From NCBI RefSeq assembly GCF_900091435.1, contig NZ_FMCS01000002.1:1-64000 (forward strand): a stretch of 64,000 nt of DNA, read 5' to 3'. The notes beneath the pieces were generated by a model, which saw nothing but the letters and a program-made list of their open reading frames with translations, was not told the DNA's origin and searched no databases. This document shows, piece by piece, positions 1 through 7,862 of this stretch; position 1 is the first letter of the stretch; the number at the start of each line of letters is the position of its first letter. Position numbers and translations under genes: made by a program. This DNA comes from Micromonospora chaiyaphumensis (GTDB lineage: Bacteria > Actinomycetota > Actinomycetes > Mycobacteriales > Micromonosporaceae).

Positions 1-132
1 AAAGCTCCTTGGGGGTCGGCGCACACGCCGATGGGGGTCGGCCGTGCGCAAGCACCGTCAGGCGCTCAAGAAAAGTCTTGGGGGATCATCCAGCGCGCGG
101 GGCTGAGCCTCTTCGTCGCGCCGGGACCATGT

Positions 133-275
133 ACAACGACCGGCGGCCCACCATCATTCCGGGATCGGCATGCCCGCCTCGGCGGGCCGCCCCGGGGGCC
201 GGCCACCCCGACTCGCGGGGCGCCTTCCTCGGCCGTTCACCCGGATACAACGACCCCCGGCCGCCCGCCATTCCG
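133..275. repeat. Degenerate 29-bp direct repeat, two copies
   Basis: Two 29-bp segments (133-161 and 247-275) begin with ACAACGACC and end with CATTCCG. They agree at 23 of 29 positions and lie 114 bp apart. No function is evident. They may be decayed ends of a larger repeated unit. Confidence 0.4.
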
Positions 276-335
276 CCGCCAGGGTGCCACCGGCCACCTC
301 ACGAATCGGACATCGCGCCCATCCCGGGACCGTCG

Positions 336-386
336 GTGGAACGCTATGGAGGTATCCCGACCCGGGAGACATCCATGGCGTTCCAC
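336..386. repeat. 51-bp palindromic hairpin element
   Basis: Two 24-nt arms (336-359 and 363-386) separated by a 3-nt loop ACC. The outer arm reads GTGGAACGC-ATGGA and the inner part TCCCG/CGGGA. Three of the 24 positions mismatch. It lies in non-coding DNA and resembles REP/MITE-like hairpin elements in architecture. Confidence 0.65.
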
Positions 387-437
387 TCAGCCGCCGGGTG
401 ATGGCGGGAACCGGACATTCCTCGCGGGCGCCGGCGA

Positions 438-482
438 ATCATGGAGAGTTGCCGTTCGCTGCGAACGGCAAGTCGCCAAGAT
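438..482. repeat. 45-bp palindromic element, family A copy 1
   Basis: Two 21-nt arms (438-458, 462-482) around a 3-nt loop. The conserved inner arm is TTGCCGTTCG and its complement, and the outer end is ATC-TGG. Arms mismatch at three positions. An element with the same 21+3+21 design and near-identical arms lies at 62464-62508, so this is a dispersed repeat family. Confidence 0.75.
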
Positions 483-557
483 CCGCGCGCGGGCTGGGCG
501 GGAAACCCCGGGCCCGGCTGCGGTCCGCCCCTGCCCCGCCGATCGGTCAATTGGGCG

Positions 558-634
558 TGATCGACTCCAGACCGCCGAAGTGGGGGCATCCGGCGCCGGC
601 CGACACCGCCACCTCGCCGAGCCGGAGTCGATCA
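558..634. repeat. 77-bp imperfect palindrome, family B copy 1
   Basis: The ends are an 11-bp perfect inverted repeat (TGATCGACTCC at 558-568, GGAGTCGATCA at 624-634). The interior continues as an imperfect stem. The right-arm segment 602-622 matches 758-778 of the next palindrome at 19 of 21 positions, so the two hairpins are related. Confidence 0.65.
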
Positions 635-723
635 AGCGAATGGCGCCGACGGGACCGACCCGAGGGCGCCAGGACGCCCCAGCCGCCGCTACCTGTCACC
701 CCTGCACTCACGAGCACCCGACC

Positions 724-780
724 CAGTTCGCCGAGGTGGCGGTGTCCGAACCCCGCGGACAGCGCCACCTCGGCGAGCTG
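724..780. repeat. 57-bp palindrome, family B copy 2
   Basis: Arms of 25 nt (724-748 and 756-780), with cores GCCGAGGTGGCG and CGCCACCTCGGC, form a long stem with two non-Watson-Crick positions and a 7-nt loop. It sits 8 nt beyond the end of the minus-strand VWA gene and may also act as its terminator. It shares its core with the palindrome at 558-634. Confidence 0.7.
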
Positions 781-788
781 GAGGGCGG

Positions 789-2741
789 TCAGCGGCGGCC
801 GTGGCGGGCGCGGAGGTAGTCGGAGACGACGTACTCGCCCAGGTCGTCGAGGTCGGGAGTGAACATCCGGCCCTTGGAGCGGCGGGCCACCGCGTCCACG
901 AAGCGGCGCAGCCCCGGGTCGTCGCCGAGCATGAACAGGTTCAGCGTGGCGCCGTAGCGGGTCAGCTTGTCCACCTCGCGGATGGTCGCCTCGATGGTCT
1001 CCGGCAGCGGCGGCCAGTGGAAGTACGCCTCGCCGTCCTCGGGATCGAGGTGGGCGGTGGGCTCGCCGTCGGTGACCACCAGCACGACCGGCTCGGCGCC
1101 CGGGTGCCGGCGCAGGTGCCGCCCGGCCAGCCGCAGCGCGTGCTGGAGGTTGGTGCCCTGCTCCATGTCCGGCTCGACGGCGGCCAGCTCCTGCTGGGTC
1201 AGCGGCAGAGCCTCCCGGCCGAACCCGATGATCTGCAGGGCGTCCTGCGGGAAGCGGGTCGCCATGAGGTGCGACAGGGCCAGCGCCGTCTGCTTCATCG
1301 GACCCCAGCGCCCCTGCGAGATCATCGAGTACGACAGGTCGACGCAGAGCGCCACCGCCGCCGACGCCCGCCGCTCGGTCTCCATCACCTCGAAGTCCTC
1401 GACCGCGAGCTGCACGGGCACCCCGGGGCCGGCCCGGCGGACCGCGCGGGTGAGGGTGCGCACCACGTCGAGGGGCTGCTCGTCGCCGTACTCCCACTGC
1501 CGGGAGGCACCGCTCACCTCGCCGGCCGCGCCCGCGGAGCGCAGGTCGTGCTGGCCGCGCGGGCCGGCCGTCAGGTCGGCGAACACCCGGCGCAGGGCGG
1601 TGCCGGCGAGCCGGCGCAGCGCCTTCGGGCTGAGCGTCAGCCCCTCGGCGTCGCGGGTCACCCAGCCCTGCCGGCGCAGCTCGCGTTCCAGCTCCTGCAG
1701 CCGGCGCACGTCGTCGGCGGCGTCCCGGCCCAGTGTCCGGGCGACCGCCTCGACGTCGACGTCGTCCAGGGTGGCGCCGGGGTGGTCCTGGTCGAGGGAG
1801 TCGAGCAGCTCGTCCAGTTCGGCGATCTCGCCGAGCGCGCCGGTGGCCTCGCCGTAGCCGAGCGGCTGGTCGCCCCGGACCCGCTCGCCGCGCTGCCAGT
1901 TGAGGTCGGGGCGCAGCGACCGGAGGTGGGCGTCGAGCTGGGACAGCTCCCCGGCCAGCTGCTCGCCGAGGGACTGGCGCATGAGCCCGGCCAGTTCCTC
2001 GCGCTGCCGGTCCGACAGCGACCGCATGAGCCGCTCCCCGGCCGCCGACCGGCGGGCCAGCACGTCGATCAGCTCGTCGACGTCCTTCGGGCGCTCCGGG
2101 AAGAACTCGCCGTGCCGGCGCATGAACTCGGCGAACGCGTCGGTGGTGTCCTCCGACCGGGCGTGCCGGGCCAGCAGGTCGTTGAGGTCGTGCATCATCT
2201 CGGCGAGCTGCCGCTGGGCGGCCGGGTCGGCGGCGGCCCGCGCCGCGTCGCGCAGCCCGGCGAAGCGCTGCTCCAGCACCTCGCCGCGCAGCCCGTCGAG
2301 GATCCGCTGGTAGCTGGCGCGCGCCTCGTCGCTGGCCCAGTCGTACCCGGACAGCTCCTCGACGGCCCGGGCGGTCGAGCGGGGCAGGTTGTCCAGCACC
2401 GCCTCGGCGAAGCGGGCGTCGTCGCCGTCCCGCCCGCGCAGCTCCTCCCGCTCGGCGGCGAGGGCCTGGTCGAGCAGCGCCTGAGCGCGGGTCACCGCGC
2501 CGTCCAGGTCGCCCCGGCGCAGCGCCTCCCGGCGCAGCCGGCGGGCCCGGGCGGCCACGTCGTCCAGGCCGCCGCGCCCCTGTGGGCCGCGCCGCAGCAG
2601 GTCGCGCAGCGCCTCCCGGAGGCTGCCGCCGGCGAGGACCTCCGCGCCGACCGCGTCCACGGCGGCGCGTACGTCGTAGGGCGGGGCGAGCGGGTCGGGC
2701 CCGCCGCGCCACTGCCCGTACCGGAACCGGTTGCCGGCCAT
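789..2741 (-). CDS. VWA domain protein paired with a MoxR-like ATPase
   Basis: 650 aa. The C-terminal third is a von Willebrand factor A domain with an intact MIDAS: DLSYS (D468, S470, S472), T530 in a QGTN motif and D558 in VTDGEP. The long N-terminal part is helical and charged, with no recognised domain. It starts 2 nt after the stop codon of the upstream AAA ATPase gene, so the two are surely one operon. In this family a MoxR/chelatase-type AAA ATPase remodels substrates presented by the metal-binding VWA partner. The M. tuberculosis pair Rv0958/Rv0959 has the same arrangement. Substrate unknown. Confidence 0.88.
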   Translation of the reverse strand: MAGNRFRYGQWRGGPDPLAPPYDVRAAVDAVGAEVLAGGSLREALRDLLRRGPQGRGGLDDVAARARRLRREALRRGDLDGAVTRAQALLDQALAAEREELRGRDGDDARFAEAVLDNLPRSTARAVEELSGYDWASDEARASYQRILDGLRGEVLEQRFAGLRDAARAAADPAAQRQLAEMMHDLNDLLARHARSEDTTDAFAEFMRRHGEFFPERPKDVDELIDVLARRSAAGERLMRSLSDRQREELAGLMRQSLGEQLAGELSQLDAHLRSLRPDLNWQRGERVRGDQPLGYGEATGALGEIAELDELLDSLDQDHPGATLDDVDVEAVARTLGRDAADDVRRLQELERELRRQGWVTRDAEGLTLSPKALRRLAGTALRRVFADLTAGPRGQHDLRSAGAAGEVSGASRQWEYGDEQPLDVVRTLTRAVRRAGPGVPVQLAVEDFEVMETERRASAAVALCVDLSYSMISQGRWGPMKQTALALSHLMATRFPQDALQIIGFGREALPLTQQELAAVEPDMEQGTNLQHALRLAGRHLRRHPGAEPVVLVVTDGEPTAHLDPEDGEAYFHWPPLPETIEATIREVDKLTRYGATLNLFMLGDDPGLRRFVDAVARRSKGRMFTPDLDDLGEYVVSDYLRARHGRR

Positions 2742-2743
2742 GG

Positions 2744-4180
2744 TCAGCCCCGGCCGCCGTAGACGGTGCGCCCGGACTCGGTGACGTCCTTGCCCAGCCG
2801 GCGGGTGAGGTGCAGCCCCTCCAGGACGAACTCGATCCCGGCGGCGGCCTCCTCGGGGGTGGGCGCGTCGCCGAGGCCGAGCCGGTCGAGCACCTTGGCC
2901 AGCCCGGGGACGGTGCCGACCTGGCGGAGCAGCTCGGCCGAGGAGACCAGCTCGCCGGTCTCGATCTCAGCGCCCTCGGCGACCAGCGCGGTGAATCCGG
3001 AGAGGTCGAGCCCGGCCAGCCGGACCCGGAACGTCTCGGCGGTGGCGGTCCGCAGCAGGTGGCCGAGGACCTCGATCTCCCGGCCCTCCTCGCCGCTCTC
3101 GAACTCGACCTTGCCGCGCAGCGTGGAGGTCACCGAGACGGCGTCGCCGACCCGGGCGACCGGGGCCTCGTGGGTCGTGGCGCCCAGCAGTCCGGCACGG
3201 CGCAGCGCGGCGGCGGCGACCGTCTCGGCGGCGGCGATGGCGAAGCGGGCGGAGACGCCGGAGCGCGGGTCCACCGACGGCGACTCGCGGACGGCGCGGG
3301 CGAACCGGGCGAGCACCTCCACCACGTGCTCGGGGACGGTGGCGTGGAGGTCGGCCTCCTGCCGGATCAGGGCCAGCTCCAGCTCCAGGTCGAGCGGGTA
3401 GTGGGTACGGATCTCCGCGCCGAAGCGGTCCTTGAGCGGGGTGATGATCCGGCCCCGGTTGGTGTAGTCCTCCGGGTTGGCGCTGGCCACCAGGAGCAGG
3501 TCCAGCGGCAGCCGGAGCTGGTAGCCGCGGACCTGGATGTCCCGTTCCTCCAGCACGTTGAGCAGCGCCACCTGGATCCGTTCGGCCAGGTCGGGCAGCT
3601 CGTTGACGGCGAAGACGCCCCGGTTGGTGCGCGGCACGAGGCCGAAGTGGATGGTCTCCGGGTCGCCGAGGGTACGCCCCTGGGCGAGCCGGATCGGGTC
3701 GACGTCGCCGATGAGGTCGCCGACGCTGGTGTCCGGGGTGGCGAGCTTCTCGCCGTAGCGCATCGAGCGGTGCAGCCAGCCGATCGGCAGGTCGTCGCCG
3801 CGCTCGGCGACCAGGGCGCGGGACGCCGGGGTGAGCGGGTGCATCGGGTGCTCGTTGAGCACCGAGCCGGGGATCACCGGGGTCCACTCGTCGAGCAGCG
3901 CGCCGAGCGAGCGGATCAGCCGGGTCTTGCCCTGGCCGCGCTCGCCGAGCAGCACCATGTCGTGGCCGGCGAGCAGGGCCCGCTCGACCTCGGGCAGCAC
4001 CGTGTCCTCGTAGCCGACGATGCCGGGGAAGCGCTCCTCGCCGGCGCGCATCCGGGCGAGGAGGTTGTCGCGGAGTTCCTGCTTGACCGTGCGGTAGTGA
4101 TGGCCGGACGTCCGCAGCTCGCCGAGCGTGCCGGGCAGGTCGGCGGGCGGGACCGGGGGAACCTGGTTGGGCGCAGTCAC
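2744..4180 (-). CDS. MoxR/magnesium-chelatase-like AAA+ ATPase
   Basis: 478 aa with Walker A GERGQGKT (residues 79-86) and a chelatase-ChlI/sigma-54-interaction-like AAA+ core. The sequence shows arginine-rich sensor regions and a VASANPED segment typical of the MoxR/ChlI clade. The start chosen is GTG at 4180, because a TAGCGT -10 box (4193-4188) lies 7 nt upstream and fits a leaderless transcript. A GTG at 4189 would fall inside that box. The gene is transcribed first in a two-gene operon with the VWA protein. It probably acts as an ATP-driven chaperone that matures or inserts cofactors into a client. The client is unknown, and it is not a photosynthetic magnesium chelatase. Confidence 0.88.
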   Translation of the reverse strand: MTAPNQVPPVPPADLPGTLGELRTSGHHYRTVKQELRDNLLARMRAGEERFPGIVGYEDTVLPEVERALLAGHDMVLLGERGQGKTRLIRSLGALLDEWTPVIPGSVLNEHPMHPLTPASRALVAERGDDLPIGWLHRSMRYGEKLATPDTSVGDLIGDVDPIRLAQGRTLGDPETIHFGLVPRTNRGVFAVNELPDLAERIQVALLNVLEERDIQVRGYQLRLPLDLLLVASANPEDYTNRGRIITPLKDRFGAEIRTHYPLDLELELALIRQEADLHATVPEHVVEVLARFARAVRESPSVDPRSGVSARFAIAAAETVAAAALRRAGLLGATTHEAPVARVGDAVSVTSTLRGKVEFESGEEGREIEVLGHLLRTATAETFRVRLAGLDLSGFTALVAEGAEIETGELVSSAELLRQVGTVPGLAKVLDRLGLGDAPTPEEAAAGIEFVLEGLHLTRRLGKDVTESGRTVYGGRG

Positions 4181-4193
4181 CCGACCCACGCTA
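4181..4193 (-). promoter_or_regulatory. Leaderless promoter -10 box of the AAA ATPase operon
   Basis: Read on the minus strand, TAGCGT (4193-4188) is followed by 7 nt and then the GTG at 4180. This is the usual actinobacterial leaderless spacing, and no Shine-Dalgarno sequence is present. No clear -35 box is seen. Confidence 0.5.
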
Positions 4194-4237
4194 TCTCGGC
4201 CGGGTGACCGCGCGCCGCCTTCCGGGTTGCCGGACCG

Positions 4238-5323
4238 TCACGGACCGGGGACGGGCTGCCCGCAGCGGCCGCAGGTGCCCCGCCGCCGCAGGTGATAGGC
4301 GAGAGTGGCCGCCCCGAGCGCGACGCCCCAGAAGGGCCAGAGCAGCACCGGCGCGGTGGCCAGGCTGAAGTCGTGCCAGAGCTCCGGCTTGGTGAGGAGC
4401 CCGACGGTGGCGGCCGTCACCGACACCGCGACCAGCGTGGCCGGGACGACCGCCAGCTTGATCGGCACCCGCCGGCCGGCCAGCCCCGGCAGCCAGCGGG
4501 GGAACCGCTCGCCCCAGGGGCGGACCAGCCCGATGGTGAGGATCGCCCCGACGGTGGCGAACCCGCCCAGGCCGGCCCCGGCCCAGACCAGCCCGGTCTC
4601 GCGCATCTCGGCGAGGAAGTCCCGGGAGATGCCCAGCGGGATGCCGGCCGCCCAGGCGAGCCGGGTGACCGCGTAGGCGAACGGGATGACCGCCGCCGTG
4701 TACGCGGCCCAGCGCCCCCAGCGGGCGGCCGCGGCGGGTGTAGTCCAGCCCCGCTCGTGGTCGTCCCGGCCGCAGGCCGGGCAGGCGCCGGCGGTCCGGC
4801 GCTGCCAGAGCAGCAGCGCCCCGGCCAGCAGGACGCCCCCGACCAGGGCTGCGCACCGGGCGGCCAGCGGCCAGTCGAAGATCTGCCCGTAGTCGACCGG
4901 CGGCCAGCCGAACGGCGCGCCGATGAGCAGGATCGGCAGGTAGCCGAGCACGATCAGCACCCGGGCGTCCGGGACGACCACGGCCAGCGCGAACGCGACC
5001 GTCCAGCCGTAACCGAGCAGCAGCGCGCGGGGCAGGCCGGGCCGGCGTACCGTGGCCGGGCCGCTCATGGCGAGCGCCGCGACCGCCGCGAGCAGCAGCA
5101 CCCCGGCGAAGAGCGGGGCGCCGACGTCCACCGGCAGCAGCCGCAGCAGGCTGACGTCGCCGCCGTGCGGGTCGTTCGCGCCGAACGGGTAGCCGGCGCC
5201 GGTCAGCGTCGAGACCAGGGCGAGCACGCCCCAGCCGCCGAGCCAGGCGGCGGCGAGCGGGGCGGCCAGGTCGAGCCGCGTCCGGGCGGCCCGACGGGGT
5301 GGGGAATCGGTCGTTGTCGTCAT
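4238..5323 (-). CDS. Multi-pass membrane protein with CxxC motifs
   Basis: 361 aa, unrecognised family. It has about eight or nine hydrophobic segments spread over the whole length. There is a cytoplasmic-looking CPACGRDD loop in the middle (about residue 175) and a CGRCGQP motif at the extreme C terminus, which together could form a small zinc site. It lies 76 nt downstream of the response regulator on the same strand, so it is probably the target or a partner of that two-component system. The arrangement resembles stress-sensing LiaF/VraT-type membrane partners, but no sequence similarity to these is claimed. Confidence 0.8.
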   Translation of the reverse strand: MTTTTDSPPRRAARTRLDLAAPLAAAWLGGWGVLALVSTLTGAGYPFGANDPHGGDVSLLRLLPVDVGAPLFAGVLLLAAVAALAMSGPATVRRPGLPRALLLGYGWTVAFALAVVVPDARVLIVLGYLPILLIGAPFGWPPVDYGQIFDWPLAARCAALVGGVLLAGALLLWQRRTAGACPACGRDDHERGWTTPAAAARWGRWAAYTAAVIPFAYAVTRLAWAAGIPLGISRDFLAEMRETGLVWAGAGLGGFATVGAILTIGLVRPWGERFPRWLPGLAGRRVPIKLAVVPATLVAVSVTAATVGLLTKPELWHDFSLATAPVLLWPFWGVALGAATLAYHLRRRGTCGRCGQPVPGP

Positions 5324-5399
5324 GCTCTCAGCGTCGGCCGGTCGGCCTCCGGAACCCTCCCGCGCCGGGGTGGACCGCCTCCCCCACGGGAGGGACCGG

Positions 5400-6050
5400 T
5401 CAGCCGGTCGGCACCACGAAACCCGACTCGTAGGCGGCGATCACCGCCTGGGTGCGGTCGCGCACCCCGAGCTTGGCCAGCACGTTGCCGACGTGGGTCT
5501 TGACCGTCTCCACGCCGACCACCAGCCGGTCGGCGATCTCCGGGTTGGACAGGCCGGCGGCCATGAGCCGCAGCACCTCGCCCTCCCGCTCGGTGAGCCG
5601 GGCCGCGCGCAGCCCGTCGCCGCCCCGGCCGCCGTACGCGCCGGCGAGCCGCCGGATCGCCGCCGGGAACAGCAGCGACTCGCCGGCCGCCACCACCCGG
5701 ATCGCCTCCACCACCTCGGCCGGGCGGGCCCGCTTGAGCAGGAAGCCGCTGGCCCCGGCGCGCAGCGCGTCGTAGACGTACTCGTCGTTGGCGAACGTGG
5801 TGACGACCAGCACCCGGGGCGGGTCGGCGGAGGCGGCCAGCAGCCGCCGGGTGGCCTGGATGCCGTCGATGGCCGGCATCCGGACGTCCATGAGCACCAC
5901 CCGCGGGCGCAGCCTGGCCACCAGCGGCGGCACCTCGGCGCCGTCGGCGGCCTCGCCGACCACCCGTAGGTCCGGCTGGGCGTCCACGATCGCCCGCAGG
6001 CCGACCCGGACCAGCTCGTCGTCGTCGACGATGAGCACGTCGATGGTCAC
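5400..6050 (-). CDS. NarL/LuxR-type response regulator
   Basis: 216 aa. The receiver domain spans residues 1-120, with acidic pocket D9-D11 and phospho-acceptor D55 in VLMDVRMP. The C-terminal LuxR-type helix-turn-helix is at about 150-205 (LTEREGEVLRLMAAGLSNPE). The GTG start overlaps the histidine kinase stop by 4 nt (GTGA), so the two are translationally coupled. It should bind DNA as a phosphorylated dimer. Target genes are not visible, though the membrane protein downstream is a candidate. Confidence 0.94.
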   Translation of the reverse strand: MTIDVLIVDDDELVRVGLRAIVDAQPDLRVVGEAADGAEVPPLVARLRPRVVLMDVRMPAIDGIQATRRLLAASADPPRVLVVTTFANDEYVYDALRAGASGFLLKRARPAEVVEAIRVVAAGESLLFPAAIRRLAGAYGGRGGDGLRAARLTEREGEVLRLMAAGLSNPEIADRLVVGVETVKTHVGNVLAKLGVRDRTQAVIAAYESGFVVPTG

Positions 6051-7297
6051 GCCGTCTCCCCCCTCGGCGCCGGCAGGGTGACCCGGACCCGCCAGCGGTC
6101 GCCCTCCGGGCCGGCCGCGAGCTGCCCGCCGAGCAGCAGCACCCGCTCCCGCATGCCGTCCAGCCCGCGCCCGCCGCCACCCGGCCCGGTGGCGCCGCGC
6201 AGCCCGTTGACCAGCTCGATCTCCAGACGACCATCGGGTACGGCCACCCGCAGGCGCACCGGCCCGCGGCCGTGCCGGGCCGCGTTGGTCAGCCCCTCCT
6301 GCACGATCCGGTACCCCTCCCGGGACACCACGGCGGGCAGCCCGCCGAGCGCCCCGCTGACCCGGGACTCCACGGCCAGGCCGGCGGCCCGGGTGTCGGC
6401 GACCAGCCGGTCCAGCCCGTCCAGGGTGGCCTGCGGCGTGGTGGGCGCGGGCGCCGGCCCGTCCGCCGTCTCCCGGAGCAGCCCGAGCACGTGGTCCAGG
6501 TCGTCCATCGCCCGGCGGCTGGTCTCCTCGATGGCGCGCAGCGCCCGCCGGGTGAACTCCGGGTCGGTGTCGAGCAGCTCGCGGGCGGCGCCGGCCTGGA
6601 GGGTCGCCACGGTCAGTGCGTGCCCCACCGAGTCGTGCAGCTCGCGGGCCAGCCGGTTGCGCTCGGCCAGGCGGGCGGACCGGGCCTCCAGGGCGGCGAT
6701 CCGCTCGGCCTGGGCCGGGCCGAGCAGCACCGGCGCCATCGAGGCGGCGAGCGCGCCCAGCCCGGCGACCGCGTACCCGAGTGCGACCAGCAGGGCCAGC
6801 CCGGCCAGCCCCGCCGCGACCGGGCGGTCCGGGTCGAACGGGCCGAAGCCGTCCTCGGGGCCGGCGCCGGTGTCCACGCCGGCCAGACCGGCGAGGAAGA
6901 CCAGCGCCATGGGGAACGCGCTGATCGCCGCGAACAGCACCAGCGCGCCGGTGAGCAGGTGCAGGGCGATCCAGAGCGCGGAGCGCAGCCGGGTCTCCCG
7001 GTCGATCCGGTGGCCCGGGGCGGGCTCGGGCAGGTCGACCGCGAGCAGCGCCCGGGCGGCGGCGATCTCCAGCGCCCGGCTGCCGGCGAGGAACACCGGC
7101 ACGGCCGCGAGCACGGCGCCGACCAGCAGCAGCCCGCCGCCGACCGGACGGGGCACGCCGGCGTTGCCGAGCAGTTGCGCGAACGCCGCCGCGAGCAGCG
7201 CGTACGGCAGGGCGAGCACCCCGCCGAGGAGCAGGAACACGGCGCGCCGCCAGGTGCTCCCGCGCACCAGCGGCGCCAGCACGCCCGGGACCGTCAC
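6047..7297 (-). CDS. Sensor histidine kinase (HisKA_3/LiaS-DesK type)
   Basis: 416 aa. The N-terminal half has several transmembrane helices and no large extracellular domain, which suggests intramembrane sensing. The dimerisation/phosphotransfer motif LARELHDSVGHAL contains H221 (HisKA_3). The C-terminal HATPase_c domain carries GLTNAARHG (N box) and a glycine-rich GRGLDGM ATP lid. GTG start. It is the first gene of an operon with the coupled NarL-type regulator. Cell-envelope stress sensing is plausible for this architecture, but the signal is unknown. Confidence 0.93.
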   Translation of the reverse strand: MTVPGVLAPLVRGSTWRRAVFLLLGGVLALPYALLAAAFAQLLGNAGVPRPVGGGLLLVGAVLAAVPVFLAGSRALEIAAARALLAVDLPEPAPGHRIDRETRLRSALWIALHLLTGALVLFAAISAFPMALVFLAGLAGVDTGAGPEDGFGPFDPDRPVAAGLAGLALLVALGYAVAGLGALAASMAPVLLGPAQAERIAALEARSARLAERNRLARELHDSVGHALTVATLQAGAARELLDTDPEFTRRALRAIEETSRRAMDDLDHVLGLLRETADGPAPAPTTPQATLDGLDRLVADTRAAGLAVESRVSGALGGLPAVVSREGYRIVQEGLTNAARHGRGPVRLRVAVPDGRLEIELVNGLRGATGPGGGGRGLDGMRERVLLLGGQLAAGPEGDRWRVRVTLPAPRGETA

Positions 7298-7355
7298 CCG
7301 GTCATTCTGCCGCCCGGAGGCGTCCCGCCGACTCCCCCGTGACGGGGAGATCGGG

Positions 7356-7862
7356 TCAGCGGTGCTCCTGGACGTACTTCTCCGGGTCCTTGTCGCGGAA
7401 GGGCAGGTTGCGGCCGTTCTTGTGCTCGCCGTAGAAGGTCAGCCAGCGCTGCCCCAGCTCGGCCCGTAGCTCGACGCTGGCGTGCCGGCGGAAGTCCGGC
7501 AGTGCCTCGTCCTCCTCCTCGGCCAGGTGCTCGCTGTTCTCCCGGCGGGCCCGCCACACGGCCGCCCACCAGGCGTCCGAACCCACCTCGTGGAGCTTCG
7601 ACTCGGCGACGGCGTCGCGAATCTTGTTGTGGTCGCCGATGGCGTCCTCGGTCTCCTCCGCGCCTTCGTCGCCGTGCTTGACCAGGTGCGGGTAGAGGAT
7701 GGCCTCCTCGGCCTCGGCGTGGATGTCCAGGTGCAGGGCGAGCGCCTCCCAGACGGCCAGCAGCTCGGCCGGGTCCCGGGCGTCGTCGAGCCGGGCGAAG
7801 CCGCGGCGGAAGGCGGCGTGGTCGTCGAGGATCAGTGCGGTGATGTCGTCCATGGTGGTCAC
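7356..7862 (-). CDS. Hemerythrin HHE domain protein
   Basis: 168 aa, soluble and helical. Its histidine and acidic motifs fit a di-iron hemerythrin-like cation-binding domain: DDHAAF near the N terminus, LHLDIHAEAEEAILYPHL, then GDHNKI and SEHLAEEEDEALP. Such proteins bind O2 or NO, or sense iron or redox state. It starts with GTG and overlaps the stop codon of the upstream aldo/keto reductase by 4 nt (GTGA), which suggests a joint redox role. Confidence 0.9.
   Translation of the reverse strand: MTTMDDITALILDDHAAFRRGFARLDDARDPAELLAVWEALALHLDIHAEAEEAILYPHLVKHGDEGAEETEDAIGDHNKIRDAVAESKLHEVGSDAWWAAVWRARRENSEHLAEEEDEALPDFRRHASVELRAELGQRWLTFYGEHKNGRNLPFRDKDPEKYVQEHR

Larger units (their letters stand above)
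1..788. other. Gene-free region rich in hairpin repeats
   Basis: No convincing gene is present. Open frames exist on both strands, as expected at this GC content, but none has a ribosome-binding site or a recognisable protein. The stretch contains a degenerate 29-bp direct repeat (133-161 and 247-275) and at least four long imperfect palindromes (336-386, 438-482, 558-634, 724-780). The last palindrome ends 8 nt before the stop codon of the VWA gene and could serve as its transcription terminator. Confidence 0.7.

Noticed and set aside
547..2712. Long minus-strand and plus-strand open frames over the VWA and hairpin region
   Set aside because: They are Arg/Pro/Gly-rich shadow frames of the VWA gene. 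High GC removes stop codons, and no RBS or homology supports them.
2744..4180. Photosynthetic magnesium chelatase subunit
   Set aside because: Partner gene order and organism type fit the MoxR-like chaperone clade. No porphyrin or bacteriochlorophyll genes are present.
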